Shown here piece by piece: positions 9,018 through 17,049 of a DNA stretch of 64,000 nucleotides. A program made the translations under genes and the position numbers. The number at the start of each line of letters is the position of its first letter. The stretch's first letter is position 1. Origin of the DNA: Mesorhizobium ciceri WSM4083. Lineage in GTDB: Bacteria; Pseudomonadota; Alphaproteobacteria; Rhizobiales; Rhizobiaceae. The notes under the pieces were generated by a model, which made no database searches, was not told the DNA's origin, and saw only the letters and a list, made by a program, of their open reading frames with translations. Location: contig NZ_JAFG01000003.1 of the NCBI RefSeq assembly GCF_000519305.1, forward strand, positions 356,274-420,273, given 5' to 3'.

Positions 9018-9794
9018 CTACCGGGCGCGGATGACGCCGTCTGTGTTGGCGAGCAGTTTGCGCACAGCATTGCGCGCCGCGTCAGGGCGCTGCAGGCGGA
9101 TGTTCTTCTCGATCGCCTCGTGCAGCTTCTGCGCGTGGTTGAGATCGTCGATCTCCCGCGTCGTATAGGCAAAGAGGTGATCGAAGGCGGACTCGATCAG
9201 CACGCCGAGCGGCACCAGCAGGTCGTTGCCCGAAGCCCGCAGGATGGCGAGATGGAAGCGCGTGTCGGCGCGGGTGCGCTCCTGCAGGCTCGTCGCCTCT
9301 CCCATCTCACGGCAGGCCAGGCTGATCTCGGCCATCTGCTCGTCGGTTCTTCGCATGGCGGCAAACGCGGTCGCTTCCGGCTCGATGATGTGGCGGAATT
9401 CCTGCACCGTCTTGAGGAACACTTCGCGATCCGGCGACGTCGCGTACCAGGCCAGCACATCGCGATCGAGCAGGTTCCAGCGTTCCCTGGGCTCGACCCA
9501 GCTGCCGATCTTGGGACGGGAGGCGAGCAGGCTCTTGGCCATCAGCATCTTGATCGCTTCGCGCACCGCCGAGCGGCTGACGCTGAAGGTCTCCGACCAT
9601 TTCGCTTCATTGGGCAGGATGGTACCGGGCGGATAGTCGCCGCGCACGATCCTGAGGCCGATTTCGCTGGCCAGCGAGGCGTGCACGCTGGAGCCTGGAA
9701 TACGCGCGGCGTCCGCCCGGCGAACGCCGCCCGGACGGTCCCCGGAGGCCGCTTTCCCCAACGATTTTTCCTTGTTCGGCTTCGCGTCCCGCAT
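9018..9794 (-). CDS. GntR-family regulator, FadR subfamily (copy 1)
   Basis: Transcription factor of 258 residues: an N-terminal winged helix (SLASEIGLRIVRGDYPPGTIL, then SVSRSAVREAIKML) followed by an all-helical FCD effector domain, with metal-binding-type positions in TRFHLAILRASGN and the C-terminal HEAIEKNI. It is nearly identical over more than 200 residues to the regulator at 11874-12656, and the two flank the epimerase/dehydrogenase pair in the same orientation. I choose the ATG at 9794 (MRDAKPNKEK) because the paralogue begins at an equivalent place. The FadR-type palindromes at 10825, 14118 and 14160 are its likely targets. The ligand is probably a sugar acid. Confidence 0.9.
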   Translation of the reverse strand: MRDAKPNKEKSLGKAASGDRPGGVRRADAARIPGSSVHASLASEIGLRIVRGDYPPGTILPNEAKWSETFSVSRSAVREAIKMLMAKSLLASRPKIGSWVEPRERWNLLDRDVLAWYATSPDREVFLKTVQEFRHIIEPEATAFAAMRRTDEQMAEISLACREMGEATSLQERTRADTRFHLAILRASGNDLLVPLGVLIESAFDHLFAYTTREIDDLNHAQKLHEAIEKNIRLQRPDAARNAVRKLLANTDGVIRAR

Positions 9795-9896
9795 GGGTTC
9801 CAGAAAGTCCGGATTAAGCAGGCTGTCAAGCGCGGCAAGCGGCTTGCACCGCAAAGCCGCCCGCTGTGCACAGATCAGCCCCGATTGCTTCGCGGA

Positions 9897-10793
9897 TCAG
9901 TCCTGCTTGACGTATTTGCGCCAGCCATGCTCCGGGCGGAAGCCCAGCACGTCACGCGCCTTGCGGTTCGAGAGCAGCGTCTCGTATTCGCCGAGTTCAG
10001 CCTTGACCGGCACGCCGGGGTAGAACCGCTTCAAGAGTTCGGCAGTCGGCAGGTCGGACGAGGTGTCGTCATTGGCCGCGTTGAACACATGATAGCCGAG
10101 CCCATCCTTCTCTATGGCGCGCAGCGTGATCTGGCCAAGGTCGCGCGCGTCGACATAGCTCCAGGCGATGCGCTTGCGGAAACCCGGATCGGCGAACCAT
10201 TTCGGAAACAGCGAATATTCATGCGGCTCGATGACGTTGCCGATGCGCAAGGCGTAGATGTCGGTGCCGTTGCGCTGCGCGAAGGCCCGCGCCGTCTTCT
10301 CGTTGACGACCTTGGACAAAGCGTAGCTGTCCATCGGATCGACGTCATACTCCTCGTCGAGCGGGAAATATTTGGGATCGCGCGGCTCGTTGGCGAAGAC
10401 CAGCCCATAGGTGGTCTCGCTGGAGGCGATGATTACCTTTCGGATACCGAGCTTCACCGCAGCCTCGATGACATTGTAGGTGCCGAGCGCATTGATGCGG
10501 AACACCTCGTTGTCGGTGGTGATCATGATGCGCGGGATGGCAGCGAAATGCACCACGGCATCGACCGGCTGCGGGCGCAGCGAGGGGTCGAATTCATGCA
10601 GGCCCATATAGCTCGACAGTGCGTTGAACACCTGCCCGCTGTCGGTGATGTCGGTGATCAGCGTGCGCACCTTGGGATTGTCGAGCGGCTTGGTGTCGAT
10701 GTTAAGCACCTGGCAGCCTTGCTCCACCAGATACTGGACGACATGGCGTCCGGCCTTGCCGCTGCCGCCGGTGAACATGATCCGCTTCGTCAT
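9897..10793 (-). CDS. NAD-dependent epimerase/dehydratase (extended SDR)
   Basis: Extended short-chain dehydrogenase of 298 residues. The Rossmann glycine motif TGGSGKAGRHV is at about 8-18, the acidic NAD-selecting residue in NIDTKPLD near 33-36, and the catalytic YALSK motif near 168-172, with a serine in IIASSETTYG. UDP-sugar epimerases and uronate/aldonate dehydrogenases share this architecture, and the sequence does not settle which reaction is catalysed. The ATG at 10793 is preceded by GGAGAG; an upstream in-frame GTG is less likely. It is transcribed away from the dehydrogenase gene at 10913, with a perfect FadR-type operator between them, so it probably acts in the same sugar-acid pathway. 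Confidence 0.85.
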   Translation of the reverse strand: MTKRIMFTGGSGKAGRHVVQYLVEQGCQVLNIDTKPLDNPKVRTLITDITDSGQVFNALSSYMGLHEFDPSLRPQPVDAVVHFAAIPRIMITTDNEVFRINALGTYNVIEAAVKLGIRKVIIASSETTYGLVFANEPRDPKYFPLDEEYDVDPMDSYALSKVVNEKTARAFAQRNGTDIYALRIGNVIEPHEYSLFPKWFADPGFRKRIAWSYVDARDLGQITLRAIEKDGLGYHVFNAANDDTSSDLPTAELLKRFYPGVPVKAELGEYETLLSNRKARDVLGFRPEHGWRKYVKQD

Positions 10794-10824
10794 TTTGCTC
10801 TCCACATCCTCAGGAATTTATGTG

Positions 10825-10839
10825 TATTGTCAGACAATA
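10825..10839. promoter_or_regulatory. FadR-type GntR operator in divergent intergenic region
   Basis: TATTGTCAGACAATA is a perfect 15-bp palindrome that fits the FadR-subfamily consensus TNGTNNNACNA. It is 32 bp before the epimerase start and 74 bp before the dehydrogenase start. Two FadR-type regulator genes flank this gene pair, so it is very probably their operator. Confidence 0.78.
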
Positions 10840-10912
10840 TCGCCATCCGCAACCACCCCCGCCTGCAAAACGGCAGCGCCTGACATCAATCATTGCAACA
10901 GGACTTGAAGAC

Positions 10913-11851
10913 ATGAACACGACTGCCGCGAGCGAAAAGATCGGCTTCATCGGCCTTGGCTTGATGGGCCACGGCATCGCCAAGAACATCGTCGACAAGG
11001 GCTACAGCCTGACCTTCCTTGGCCGCAAGAACCGCAAACCGGCGGAAGACCTGCTTGGCCGCGGTGCCAAGGAAGCTTCGACCTCGCGCGATGTGGCGGC
11101 GGCATCTGATATCGTCTTCATCTGCGTCACCGGCTCACGCGAGGTCGAAGCCATCATTCGCGGCCCGGGCGGCCTCAAGGAGGGTTTGAAGAAAGGTTCG
11201 GTCGTCGTCGACTGCTCGACCTCCGACCCGGTCTCGACCATTGCGCTTGCCGCTGAGCTCAAGGCGCTCGGCATCGATTTTGTCGACGCGCCGCTGAGCC
11301 GCACGCCGAAGGAAGCTTGGGAAGGCACGCTCGACGCCATGGTCGGCGCACCGGACGCCCTCTTTGCCAGGGTCAAACCGGTGATCGAAACCTGGGCCGG
11401 CCGCATCGTCCATATCGGCGACACCGGCGACGGCCACCGCATGAAGCTGCTCAACAATTTCATCTCGCTCGGCTACGCCGCGATCTATTCCGAGGCGCTG
11501 GCGCTGGCTGAGAAGGTCGGCATCTCGCCGCCGCGCTTCGACAGCGTCATCCGCAATGGCCGCATGGACTGCGGCTTCTACCAGACTTTCATGCGCTGGA
11601 CGCTGGAGGGCGACCGCGACGCCCACAAATTCACCATCGCCAACGCTTTCAAGGACCTGACCTATCTGGAATCGATGGCGGGTGCGGCCGGCATCGCCAA
11701 CCCGCTCGGCAACGCCACCAAGAACTCCTTCGCCGGTGCCCATGCGACCGGCCCGGCCGAGCAATTCGTGCCGATGCTGGCGACGCATATCGCTGGGGTG
11801 AACGGTGTCGACCTGATGCCGATGAAGGATGGGAAGAAACAGACGATTTGA
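10913..11851 (+). CDS. NAD(P)-dependent beta-hydroxyacid dehydrogenase (3-HIBADH/tartronate-semialdehyde-reductase-like)
   Basis: Member of the 6-phosphogluconate/3-hydroxyisobutyrate dehydrogenase superfamily, 312 residues. The dinucleotide motif GFIGLGLMGHGIAKN lies at about 11-25 and the catalytic lysine in DGHRMKLLNNF near 180. The substrate loop, usually DAPVSGG followed by A and a GTL motif, reads DAPLSRTPKEAWEGTLDAMVG here, so the Gly-Gly that binds the substrate carboxylate is replaced and specificity may differ from characterised members. The ATG at 10913 gives a normal N-terminus. It is divergent from the epimerase gene with a FadR-type operator between. It likely reduces or oxidises an intermediate of the sugar-acid pathway. 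Confidence 0.86.
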   Translation: MNTTAASEKIGFIGLGLMGHGIAKNIVDKGYSLTFLGRKNRKPAEDLLGRGAKEASTSRDVAAASDIVFICVTGSREVEAIIRGPGGLKEGLKKGSVVVDCSTSDPVSTIALAAELKALGIDFVDAPLSRTPKEAWEGTLDAMVGAPDALFARVKPVIETWAGRIVHIGDTGDGHRMKLLNNFISLGYAAIYSEALALAEKVGISPPRFDSVIRNGRMDCGFYQTFMRWTLEGDRDAHKFTIANAFKDLTYLESMAGAAGIANPLGNATKNSFAGAHATGPAEQFVPMLATHIAGVNGVDLMPMKDGKKQTI

Positions 11852-11873
11852 GATTGCCAAACGCAACCGTGGA

Positions 11874-12656
11874 TCACCGCCTCCAGCGCCCGATCCCTTC
11901 ATCGGTATCCGCAAGCAGCTTGTGCACGGCGTTGCGCGCGGCGGCGGGGCGCTGCAGGCGGATGTTCTTTTCGATCGCCTCATGCAGCTTCTGCGCCTGG
12001 CGCTGATCGGCGACCTGCTGTGTCGTGAATGCGAAGAGATGGTCGAGCGCCGACTCGATCAGCACGCCGAGCGGCACCAGGAGGTCGTTGCCGGAGGCGC
12101 GCAGGATGGCCAGATGAAAGCGCGTATCGGCACGGATACGCTCCTGCAGGCTCAAGGCCTCGCCCATCTCGCGGCAGGCCTGGCTGATTTCCGCCATCTG
12201 CTCGTCACTGCGCCGTATGGCGGCAAAGGCCGACGCCTCCGGCTCGATGATATGACGAAACTCCTGCACGGTTCGCAGGAACGCCTCGCGGTCGGGCGCC
12301 GTCGCGTACCAGGCCAGCACGTCGCGGTCGAGCAAGTTCCAGCGCTCCTTCGGCTCGACCCAGCTGCCGATCTTGGGGCGTGAGGCCAGCAGGCTTTTCG
12401 CCATCAGCATCTTGATGGCTTCGCGCACCGCCGAACGGCTGACATTGAAGATCTCGGCCCATCTGGACTCGTTGGGCAGGATGGTGCCAGGCGGATAGTC
12501 GCCACGCACGATCCGCAGGCCAATCTCGCCGGCCAGCGAGACATGGACGCTCGCTCCCGCAAAATGCGCGGCACCAGCCTTGCGCATGACAGCCGGGCCG
12601 TGGCTGGCTTGTGCCTTGGCCCGGTCGGTTCGCTTGCTTGATTTCTCGTCCGGCAT
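11874..12656 (-). CDS. GntR-family regulator, FadR subfamily (copy 2)
   Basis: Paralogue of the regulator at 9018-9794, 260 residues, with the same winged-helix core (NVSRSAVREAIKMLMAKSLL) and FCD domain. Identity is very high from the HTH through the end, and only the N-terminal leader and last residues differ. The start is set at the ATG 12656 (MPDEKSSKRT), matching the paralogue's start. It ends 22 bp from the convergent dehydrogenase gene. The recognition helices of the two copies are almost the same (SVSRSAVREA and NVSRSAVREA), so both should bind the same operators, with possible differences in ligand response. Confidence 0.9.
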   Translation of the reverse strand: MPDEKSSKRTDRAKAQASHGPAVMRKAGAAHFAGASVHVSLAGEIGLRIVRGDYPPGTILPNESRWAEIFNVSRSAVREAIKMLMAKSLLASRPKIGSWVEPKERWNLLDRDVLAWYATAPDREAFLRTVQEFRHIIEPEASAFAAIRRSDEQMAEISQACREMGEALSLQERIRADTRFHLAILRASGNDLLVPLGVLIESALDHLFAFTTQQVADQRQAQKLHEAIEKNIRLQRPAAARNAVHKLLADTDEGIGRWRR

Positions 12657-12818
12657 CCACGTTCCAATGCGTCGACCGTCTGTCGTCCGGACTGGTCCGA
12701 ACCGCACGGGCGCCGATCTCGTTGCCGAAAAATCCAGAGCACGGGCGCGGCAAAGCCGGAGCCGGTTGCCCCAACCATTGCGTCCGTTCGGGAATGATCG
12801 CTTCCGTTCAGGAATGAC

Positions 12819-12842
12819 GGGGCGCCCGCAACCGGGCGCCCC
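12819..12842 (-). terminator. GC hairpin downstream of binding-protein gene
   Basis: GGGGCGCCCG and CGGGCGCCCC form a perfect 10-bp stem with a CAAC loop, 12 bp after the binding-protein stop on the minus strand. No T-run follows. It is likely a transcript 3' end or stabiliser. Confidence 0.6.
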
Positions 12843-12854
12843 GAAATCGAGAAC

Positions 12855-13844
12855 CTACTTCTGGATGCAGGTATCGACCGTATCCTTGGTGCACTCGTCG
12901 AGGCCGGTGAACACCGGATCGGCGACTGCCTTGCCTTCGATCAGGTCGATCATCACCGACGGTGCCTTGTAGCCCATTTCGAACGGCCGCTGGCCGACCA
13001 GAGCCGTTACAAGGCCGTCACGAGCGATCGCAATCTCGTCGCCGATCGTGTCGGCGGCGCCGATGACGAAGTCGTTGCTGGCGATCCGGTCCTTGAGCGG
13101 TCCGAACAGATCGCGATAGGGCTGCGGCGCGCCGAACAGCGGCCAGCCGCCCATGATGCCGAAGGCGTCCAGCTTGGGGTTGGCGGCGAGGATGTCGGTC
13201 ATCGCCTGCACGCCCTTGGCGCCATCGTCATTGGTGAACACCGGGCAGCCGGGAACTTCGGTCCAGCCACCTTCACCGGCAAGTGCGGCAAGGCCTTCCT
13301 TGCCCGACAGTGCGTCACGCATGCCTTGCGCACGGCGCAGGATGTTGTCGGCTGCCGGGTTGCCTTCGATGGTGCAGATCGTGCCACCATTCGGCTTGCC
13401 CTTCTTGATGTACTCGCCGATCTTCTTGCCCATCAGGTAATTGTCGGTACCGAGATAGGTCTTGCGAAGACCTGCGTCTTCTTTGCTGAGATCGGCATCG
13501 ACCGTCATGATCGGGATCGTCGGATTGGCGCTCTTGATCGTCTGCGCGATCAGCGGCGCGTTGGACGGCGAGATGGCCATCGCCACCGTGTCGGCCTTGC
13601 TCAGCATGTCCTGGACGATCTGCGCCTCGCCGGCCTCGTCCGAAGTCGACGCCGGACCGGTGTAGAAGCATTCATATTCCGAGCTGGCGTTTTCCTTGTT
13701 CCATTTCTCGCAGCCCTGGTGGATGGCTTCGAAAAACGGATTGTCGAGACCTTTCACGACAATGACGAGCTGTTTCTTGGCCAAAGCCGGCCCGGCACCC
13801 AACGCCATGGCGGCGACGGCGGCGAGCAAAAGTGTCTTCCTCAT
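12855..13844 (-). CDS. Periplasmic sugar-binding protein (FrcB/RbsB-like)
   Basis: Substrate-binding protein of 329 residues with the Peripla_BP_4 fold. The start at 13844 is preceded by AGGGAGGA and gives a 22-residue signal peptide ending GPALA, then the mature N-terminus KKQLVIVVKGLDNPFFEAI. Six cysteines in the mature part are unusual for the family; two lie near the C-terminus (DECTKDTVDTCIQK) and may form a disulfide. It is transcribed divergently from the ATPase-permease-SDR genes, with a 466-bp control region carrying two FadR-type operators between them. Together they form one FrcBCA-type importer, probably for a sugar acid such as 5-ketogluconate or idonate. Confidence 0.88.
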   Translation of the reverse strand: MRKTLLLAAVAAMALGAGPALAKKQLVIVVKGLDNPFFEAIHQGCEKWNKENASSEYECFYTGPASTSDEAGEAQIVQDMLSKADTVAMAISPSNAPLIAQTIKSANPTIPIMTVDADLSKEDAGLRKTYLGTDNYLMGKKIGEYIKKGKPNGGTICTIEGNPAADNILRRAQGMRDALSGKEGLAALAGEGGWTEVPGCPVFTNDDGAKGVQAMTDILAANPKLDAFGIMGGWPLFGAPQPYRDLFGPLKDRIASNDFVIGAADTIGDEIAIARDGLVTALVGQRPFEMGYKAPSVMIDLIEGKAVADPVFTGLDECTKDTVDTCIQK

Positions 13845-14117
13845 GTCAGTCCTCCCTTGAAACAAACGGACACGGCGTGCCCGCCATACAGATCGACCGG
13901 ATGCGTGATGACCGAGGGTCGTTTCGCGAGCGCTCGTATCGCCAGGACAGATCGATAAGCATTTCCAGATTCGGCTTCAGATCGGCTCACACACAGGTGC
14001 CGCCGGATGCTGGGCCGTCAAACCTCCGCCGATTCCGGCCGGCGAACCGCCAGCGGGGATCGGCATAATCTCCTCCGACGCTTAGCTAATATCGGCTTGG
14101 CGCCAACGTCAATGCTA

Positions 14118-14130
14118 TTTGTCCTACAAA
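14118..14130. promoter_or_regulatory. FadR-type GntR operator (binding-protein side)
   Basis: TTTGTCCTACAAA matches TNGTNNNACNA with 5-bp arms. It lies next to the minus-strand -35 element serving the binding-protein gene. It shares the TTGTC...ACAA core with the site at 10825-10839. Confidence 0.65.
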
Positions 14131-14159
14131 ACGGATTTTTAAAATAGTCCTGGCCCAAT

Positions 14160-14170
14160 TCGTCCGACAA
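14160..14170. promoter_or_regulatory. FadR-type GntR operator (ATPase-operon side)
   Basis: TCGTCCGACAA matches TNGTNNNACNA and lies 4 bp before the plus-strand TTGACG. Its centre is about 41 bp, four helical turns, from the sister site at 14118-14130, so regulators bound at both could contact each other. Confidence 0.62.
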
Positions 14171-14310
14171 TTGATTGACGTGCGCCGGCTTTTGCGTAAA
14201 AGAACGCTAACGCCGTCTTCGGGAGGAGCCGGGGAGAGCGAGGCCAAAGCAGCGTCGGCATCCACGCCGGGAACAGCGGCAGGTCGCAAATCACGGGGAG
14301 GCAAAGGCTG

Positions 14311-15051
14311 GTGGCGGTTCTCGAACTCACCAACATCTCAAGGCATTTCGGCGCCATCCAGGCGGTCAACGACGTGTCGCTGTCGATCGAGCCCGGACAG
14401 GTGGTCGGCCTCATGGGCGACAACGGCGCCGGCAAGTCGACACTGGTCAAGATGATCGCCGGCAATTTCCGCCCGAGCCATGGCACCATGCACATGGACG
14501 GCAAGGAATTGATCCTGCACAAGCCGGCGGAAGCCCGCCAGCATGGCATCGAGATCGTCCACCAGGACCTTGCGCTCTGCAACAATCTGACCGCCGCCGC
14601 CAATGTCTATCTCGGCCGCGAGCTGCGGCGCGGCGTCGGACCGTTTCGCATCCTCGACTATGCCTCGATGTACAAGCGGGCCGGCCAGCTCTTCGCCGAA
14701 TTGAAGTCCGAAACCCGTCCGCGCGACCTCGTCAAGCAGATGTCGGGCGGCCAGCGCCAGGCGGTGGCGATCGCCCGAACCATGCTGTCGCAGGCCAAGA
14801 TCGTGCTGATGGACGAACCGACGGCCGCGATCTCGGTGCGCCAGGTCGCCGAAGTGCTGAACCTGATCCGCCATTTGCGCGATCAGGGTATCGCCGTCGT
14901 GCTGATCAGCCACCGCATGCCCGACGTCTTCACCGTCGCCGACCGCGTCATCGTCATGCGGCGCGGTCGCAAGGTCGCCGACAAGACGATTGCGTCGAGT
15001 TCGCCCGAGGAAGTCACCGGGCTGATCACCGGCGCCATCGAACAGGTTTGA
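14311..15051 (+). CDS. Sugar ABC transporter ATP-binding protein (FrcA type, single domain)
   Basis: Single nucleotide-binding-domain ATPase of 246 residues, the FrcA type rather than the double-domain RbsA type. Walker A GDNGAGKS is at 36-43, the Q-loop in VHQDLAL near 83-89, the signature MSGGQRQAVAIAR at 144-156, Walker B IVLMDEP at 164-170, and the H-loop ISHRM near 194. The start is a GTG at 14311 with GGGGAGG about ten bases upstream. It is followed 41 bp later by the permease and then by an IdnO-like reductase. It works with the divergently transcribed binding protein at 12855-13844. Confidence 0.9.
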   Translation: MAVLELTNISRHFGAIQAVNDVSLSIEPGQVVGLMGDNGAGKSTLVKMIAGNFRPSHGTMHMDGKELILHKPAEARQHGIEIVHQDLALCNNLTAAANVYLGRELRRGVGPFRILDYASMYKRAGQLFAELKSETRPRDLVKQMSGGQRQAVAIARTMLSQAKIVLMDEPTAAISVRQVAEVLNLIRHLRDQGIAVVLISHRMPDVFTVADRVIVMRRGRKVADKTIASSSPEEVTGLITGAIEQV

Positions 15052-15092
15052 TTTCAGCGAATTTCACCACGCACAGCAGATGAAGGTCGACG

Positions 15093-16091
15093 ATGGCACT
15101 GACAATTGACCAGCCGATCGAACACAAGCAGCAATCCTTGGCCGCGAGGCTGTTTGCCAGCCAGACCTTCTGGGTGGTGATCGCCGTCATCCTCGCCTGC
15201 GTGTTCCTGTCGTTTGCCACCGATGCCTTCGCCACGTCGAAGAACCTCTACAACATCACCCGCAACATCACCTTCGTCGCCATTATCGCGCTCGGCATGA
15301 CCTTCGTCATCATCACCGGCGGCATCGACCTCTCGGTCGGCTCGGTGCTGTGCCTGTCGTCGATGATTTTGGCTGTCACCATGCATGCCGGCTACTCGAT
15401 CGAGGTCGGCATCCTGGCCTCGATCGCCACCGCGCTCGCCATTGGCGCCTTCAACGGCGTGCTGATCGCCTATCTCGGCTTTCCACCCTTTGTAGTGACG
15501 CTCGGCATGCTGTCGATCGCCCGCAGCCTCGCCATGGTCGCCTCCAACAACACGGTCGTCTTCCAGTTCGGGCCGGACCACGCCAAACTTCTGTCATTGG
15601 GCGGCGGCGCCTGGGTGTTCGGCATCGCCAATCCGGTGCTTTACATGATCCTTCTGGCGCTGATCACCGGCTTCATCCTTCGCTGGACCAAGTTCGGCCG
15701 CCACATCTTCGCCATTGGCGGCAACGAGCACGCGGCAACGCTGACCGGCGTTCCGGTGCGCCAGATCAAGGTTGCCGTCTACATGATCTCAGCGCTGTCG
15801 GCGGGCATTGCCGGCATCATCCAGACCGGCTGGCTGGGTGCCGTCACCACCAATCTCGGCACCGGCATGGAGCTGCAGGTGATCGCCGCAACTGTCATCG
15901 GCGGCGCCAATCTGGCCGGCGGTGTCGGCACCGCCTTCGGCGCCATCGTCGGCGCGGCCCTGATCGAGGTGATCCGCAACAGCCTCGGCCTGCTCGGCAT
16001 CAATGCCTTCTGGCAAGGTGTGTTCATCGGCGGCGCCATCCTGCTGGCGGTGCTGTTCGACCGCATCCGCAATTTCCGCCGCAGCGACTAA
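15093..16091 (+). CDS. Sugar ABC transporter permease (FrcC/RbsC type)
   Basis: Inner-membrane permease of 332 residues, BPD_transp_2 family, with about ten hydrophobic segments and the diagnostic ITGGIDLSVGSVLCLS near residue 75 and GGANLAGGVGTAFG late in the protein. It probably works as a homodimer, since only one permease gene accompanies the single-domain ATPase, as in the FrcBCA fructose importer. It lies in the operon ATPase-permease-SDR, and the following reductase starts 11 bp after its stop. The start at 15093 has a modest GAAGG site. Confidence 0.9.
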   Translation: MALTIDQPIEHKQQSLAARLFASQTFWVVIAVILACVFLSFATDAFATSKNLYNITRNITFVAIIALGMTFVIITGGIDLSVGSVLCLSSMILAVTMHAGYSIEVGILASIATALAIGAFNGVLIAYLGFPPFVVTLGMLSIARSLAMVASNNTVVFQFGPDHAKLLSLGGGAWVFGIANPVLYMILLALITGFILRWTKFGRHIFAIGGNEHAATLTGVPVRQIKVAVYMISALSAGIAGIIQTGWLGAVTTNLGTGMELQVIAATVIGGANLAGGVGTAFGAIVGAALIEVIRNSLGLLGINAFWQGVFIGGAILLAVLFDRIRNFRRSD

Positions 16092-16102
16092 GCCGACAGT
16101 TG

Positions 16103-16870
16103 ATGGCCAACTCCCTGTTCAGCCTCGAGGGGCGGCTGGCACTGGTGACTGGCTCCGGCCAGGGCATCGGCTTCGCGCTGGCTCGGGGCCTGGCCGAACA
16201 TGGTGCAAACGTGGTGCTGAACGGCCGCGACTCCGCCAGGATCGGCGGCGCCGTCGAAAAGCTGCGCAATGCCGGCTTCAAGGCGCACGCCTCGACCTTC
16301 GACGTCACTGATTTTCAGGCGGTCAACGAGGATATTGCCCGCATCGAGGCCGAGATCGGCGCCATCGACATCCTCATCAACAATGCCGGCATACAATTCC
16401 GCGCGCCACTCGAGGACTTTCCCGAGGAACAATGGGAGCGCCTGTTCAAGACCAATGTGTCAGGCGCCTTCCATGCCGCCAAGGCGGTCGCCCGCCACAT
16501 GATCCCGCGCGGCAAGGGCAAGATCATCAACATCGGTTCGGTGCAGAGCGAACTGGCAAGGCCGAACATCGCGCCCTACACCGCCACCAAGGGCGCGATC
16601 CGCAACCTGACAAGGGGCATGTGCGCCGATTGGGCCAAACACGGCCTGCAGATCAATGCGATCGCACCCGGCTATTTCCGCACCGAGATGAACCAGGCGC
16701 TGGTCGACAATCCCGAATTTTCCGCCTGGCTGGAAAAGCGCACGCCGGCCGGGCGCTGGGGCAATGTCGACGAGTTGATCGGCGCCGCAGTGTTCCTTGC
16801 CTCCGACGCCTCGTCTTTCGTCAACGGCCATACGCTGTATGTCGATGGCGGCATGACGGCTTCGGTTTGA
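16103..16870 (+). CDS. idnO: Gluconate 5-dehydrogenase / 5-keto-D-gluconate reductase (SDR)
   Basis: Classical short-chain dehydrogenase of 255 residues, interconverting 5-keto-D-gluconate and D-gluconate with NAD(P)H. It has TGSGQGIGFALA at about 15-26, NNAGIQ near 94, the catalytic serine in IGSVQSELAR, and YTATKGA carrying Tyr/Lys near 163-167. The segments RGMCADWAKHGLQINAIAPGYFRTEMNQALV and TPAGRWG followed by ELIGAAVFLASDASSFVNGH closely follow E. coli IdnO. It is the third gene of the FrcA/FrcC-like operon, so the importer probably carries 5-ketogluconate, idonate or gluconate. The product gluconate could be taken up by the kinase encoded at 534-1082. Confidence 0.82.
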   Translation: MANSLFSLEGRLALVTGSGQGIGFALARGLAEHGANVVLNGRDSARIGGAVEKLRNAGFKAHASTFDVTDFQAVNEDIARIEAEIGAIDILINNAGIQFRAPLEDFPEEQWERLFKTNVSGAFHAAKAVARHMIPRGKGKIINIGSVQSELARPNIAPYTATKGAIRNLTRGMCADWAKHGLQINAIAPGYFRTEMNQALVDNPEFSAWLEKRTPAGRWGNVDELIGAAVFLASDASSFVNGHTLYVDGGMTASV

Positions 16871-17049
16871 CGTTGGCAATTCTCCCGACCGCTATTCGTT
16901 CCAGTGCCTATCGCTCAGTCTGAAAATCCGGCCTCACTGGCCGTCATTCGCCCTCGCCGCCCCGGCGCGTCTTGACGCGGCCCCGAACTCGGCCGCACAA
17001 TCCCTGTTGCAGGCGAAGGGAGGCCAGTCGTCTGCGGGAGGATATACCC

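Larger units (their letters stand above)
14107..14202. promoter_or_regulatory. Candidate divergent promoter pair
   Basis: Within the 466-bp gap 13845-14310, a plus-strand -35 TTGACG (14175-14180) with a -10-like TAAAAG (14197-14202, 16-bp spacer) faces the ATPase operon. A minus-strand -35 TTGACG (complement of 14107-14112) faces the binding-protein gene; its -10 is unclear. Each -35 lies 4-5 bp downstream of its own FadR-type operator, a mirror arrangement. No gene was seen in the remainder of this gap. Confidence 0.45.

Noticed and set aside
9120..10883. 587-codon plus-strand open frame opposite the GntR regulator and epimerase
   Set aside because: It is the antisense shadow of two well-supported genes; the low density of stops follows from GC-rich codon bias, and it shows no domain.
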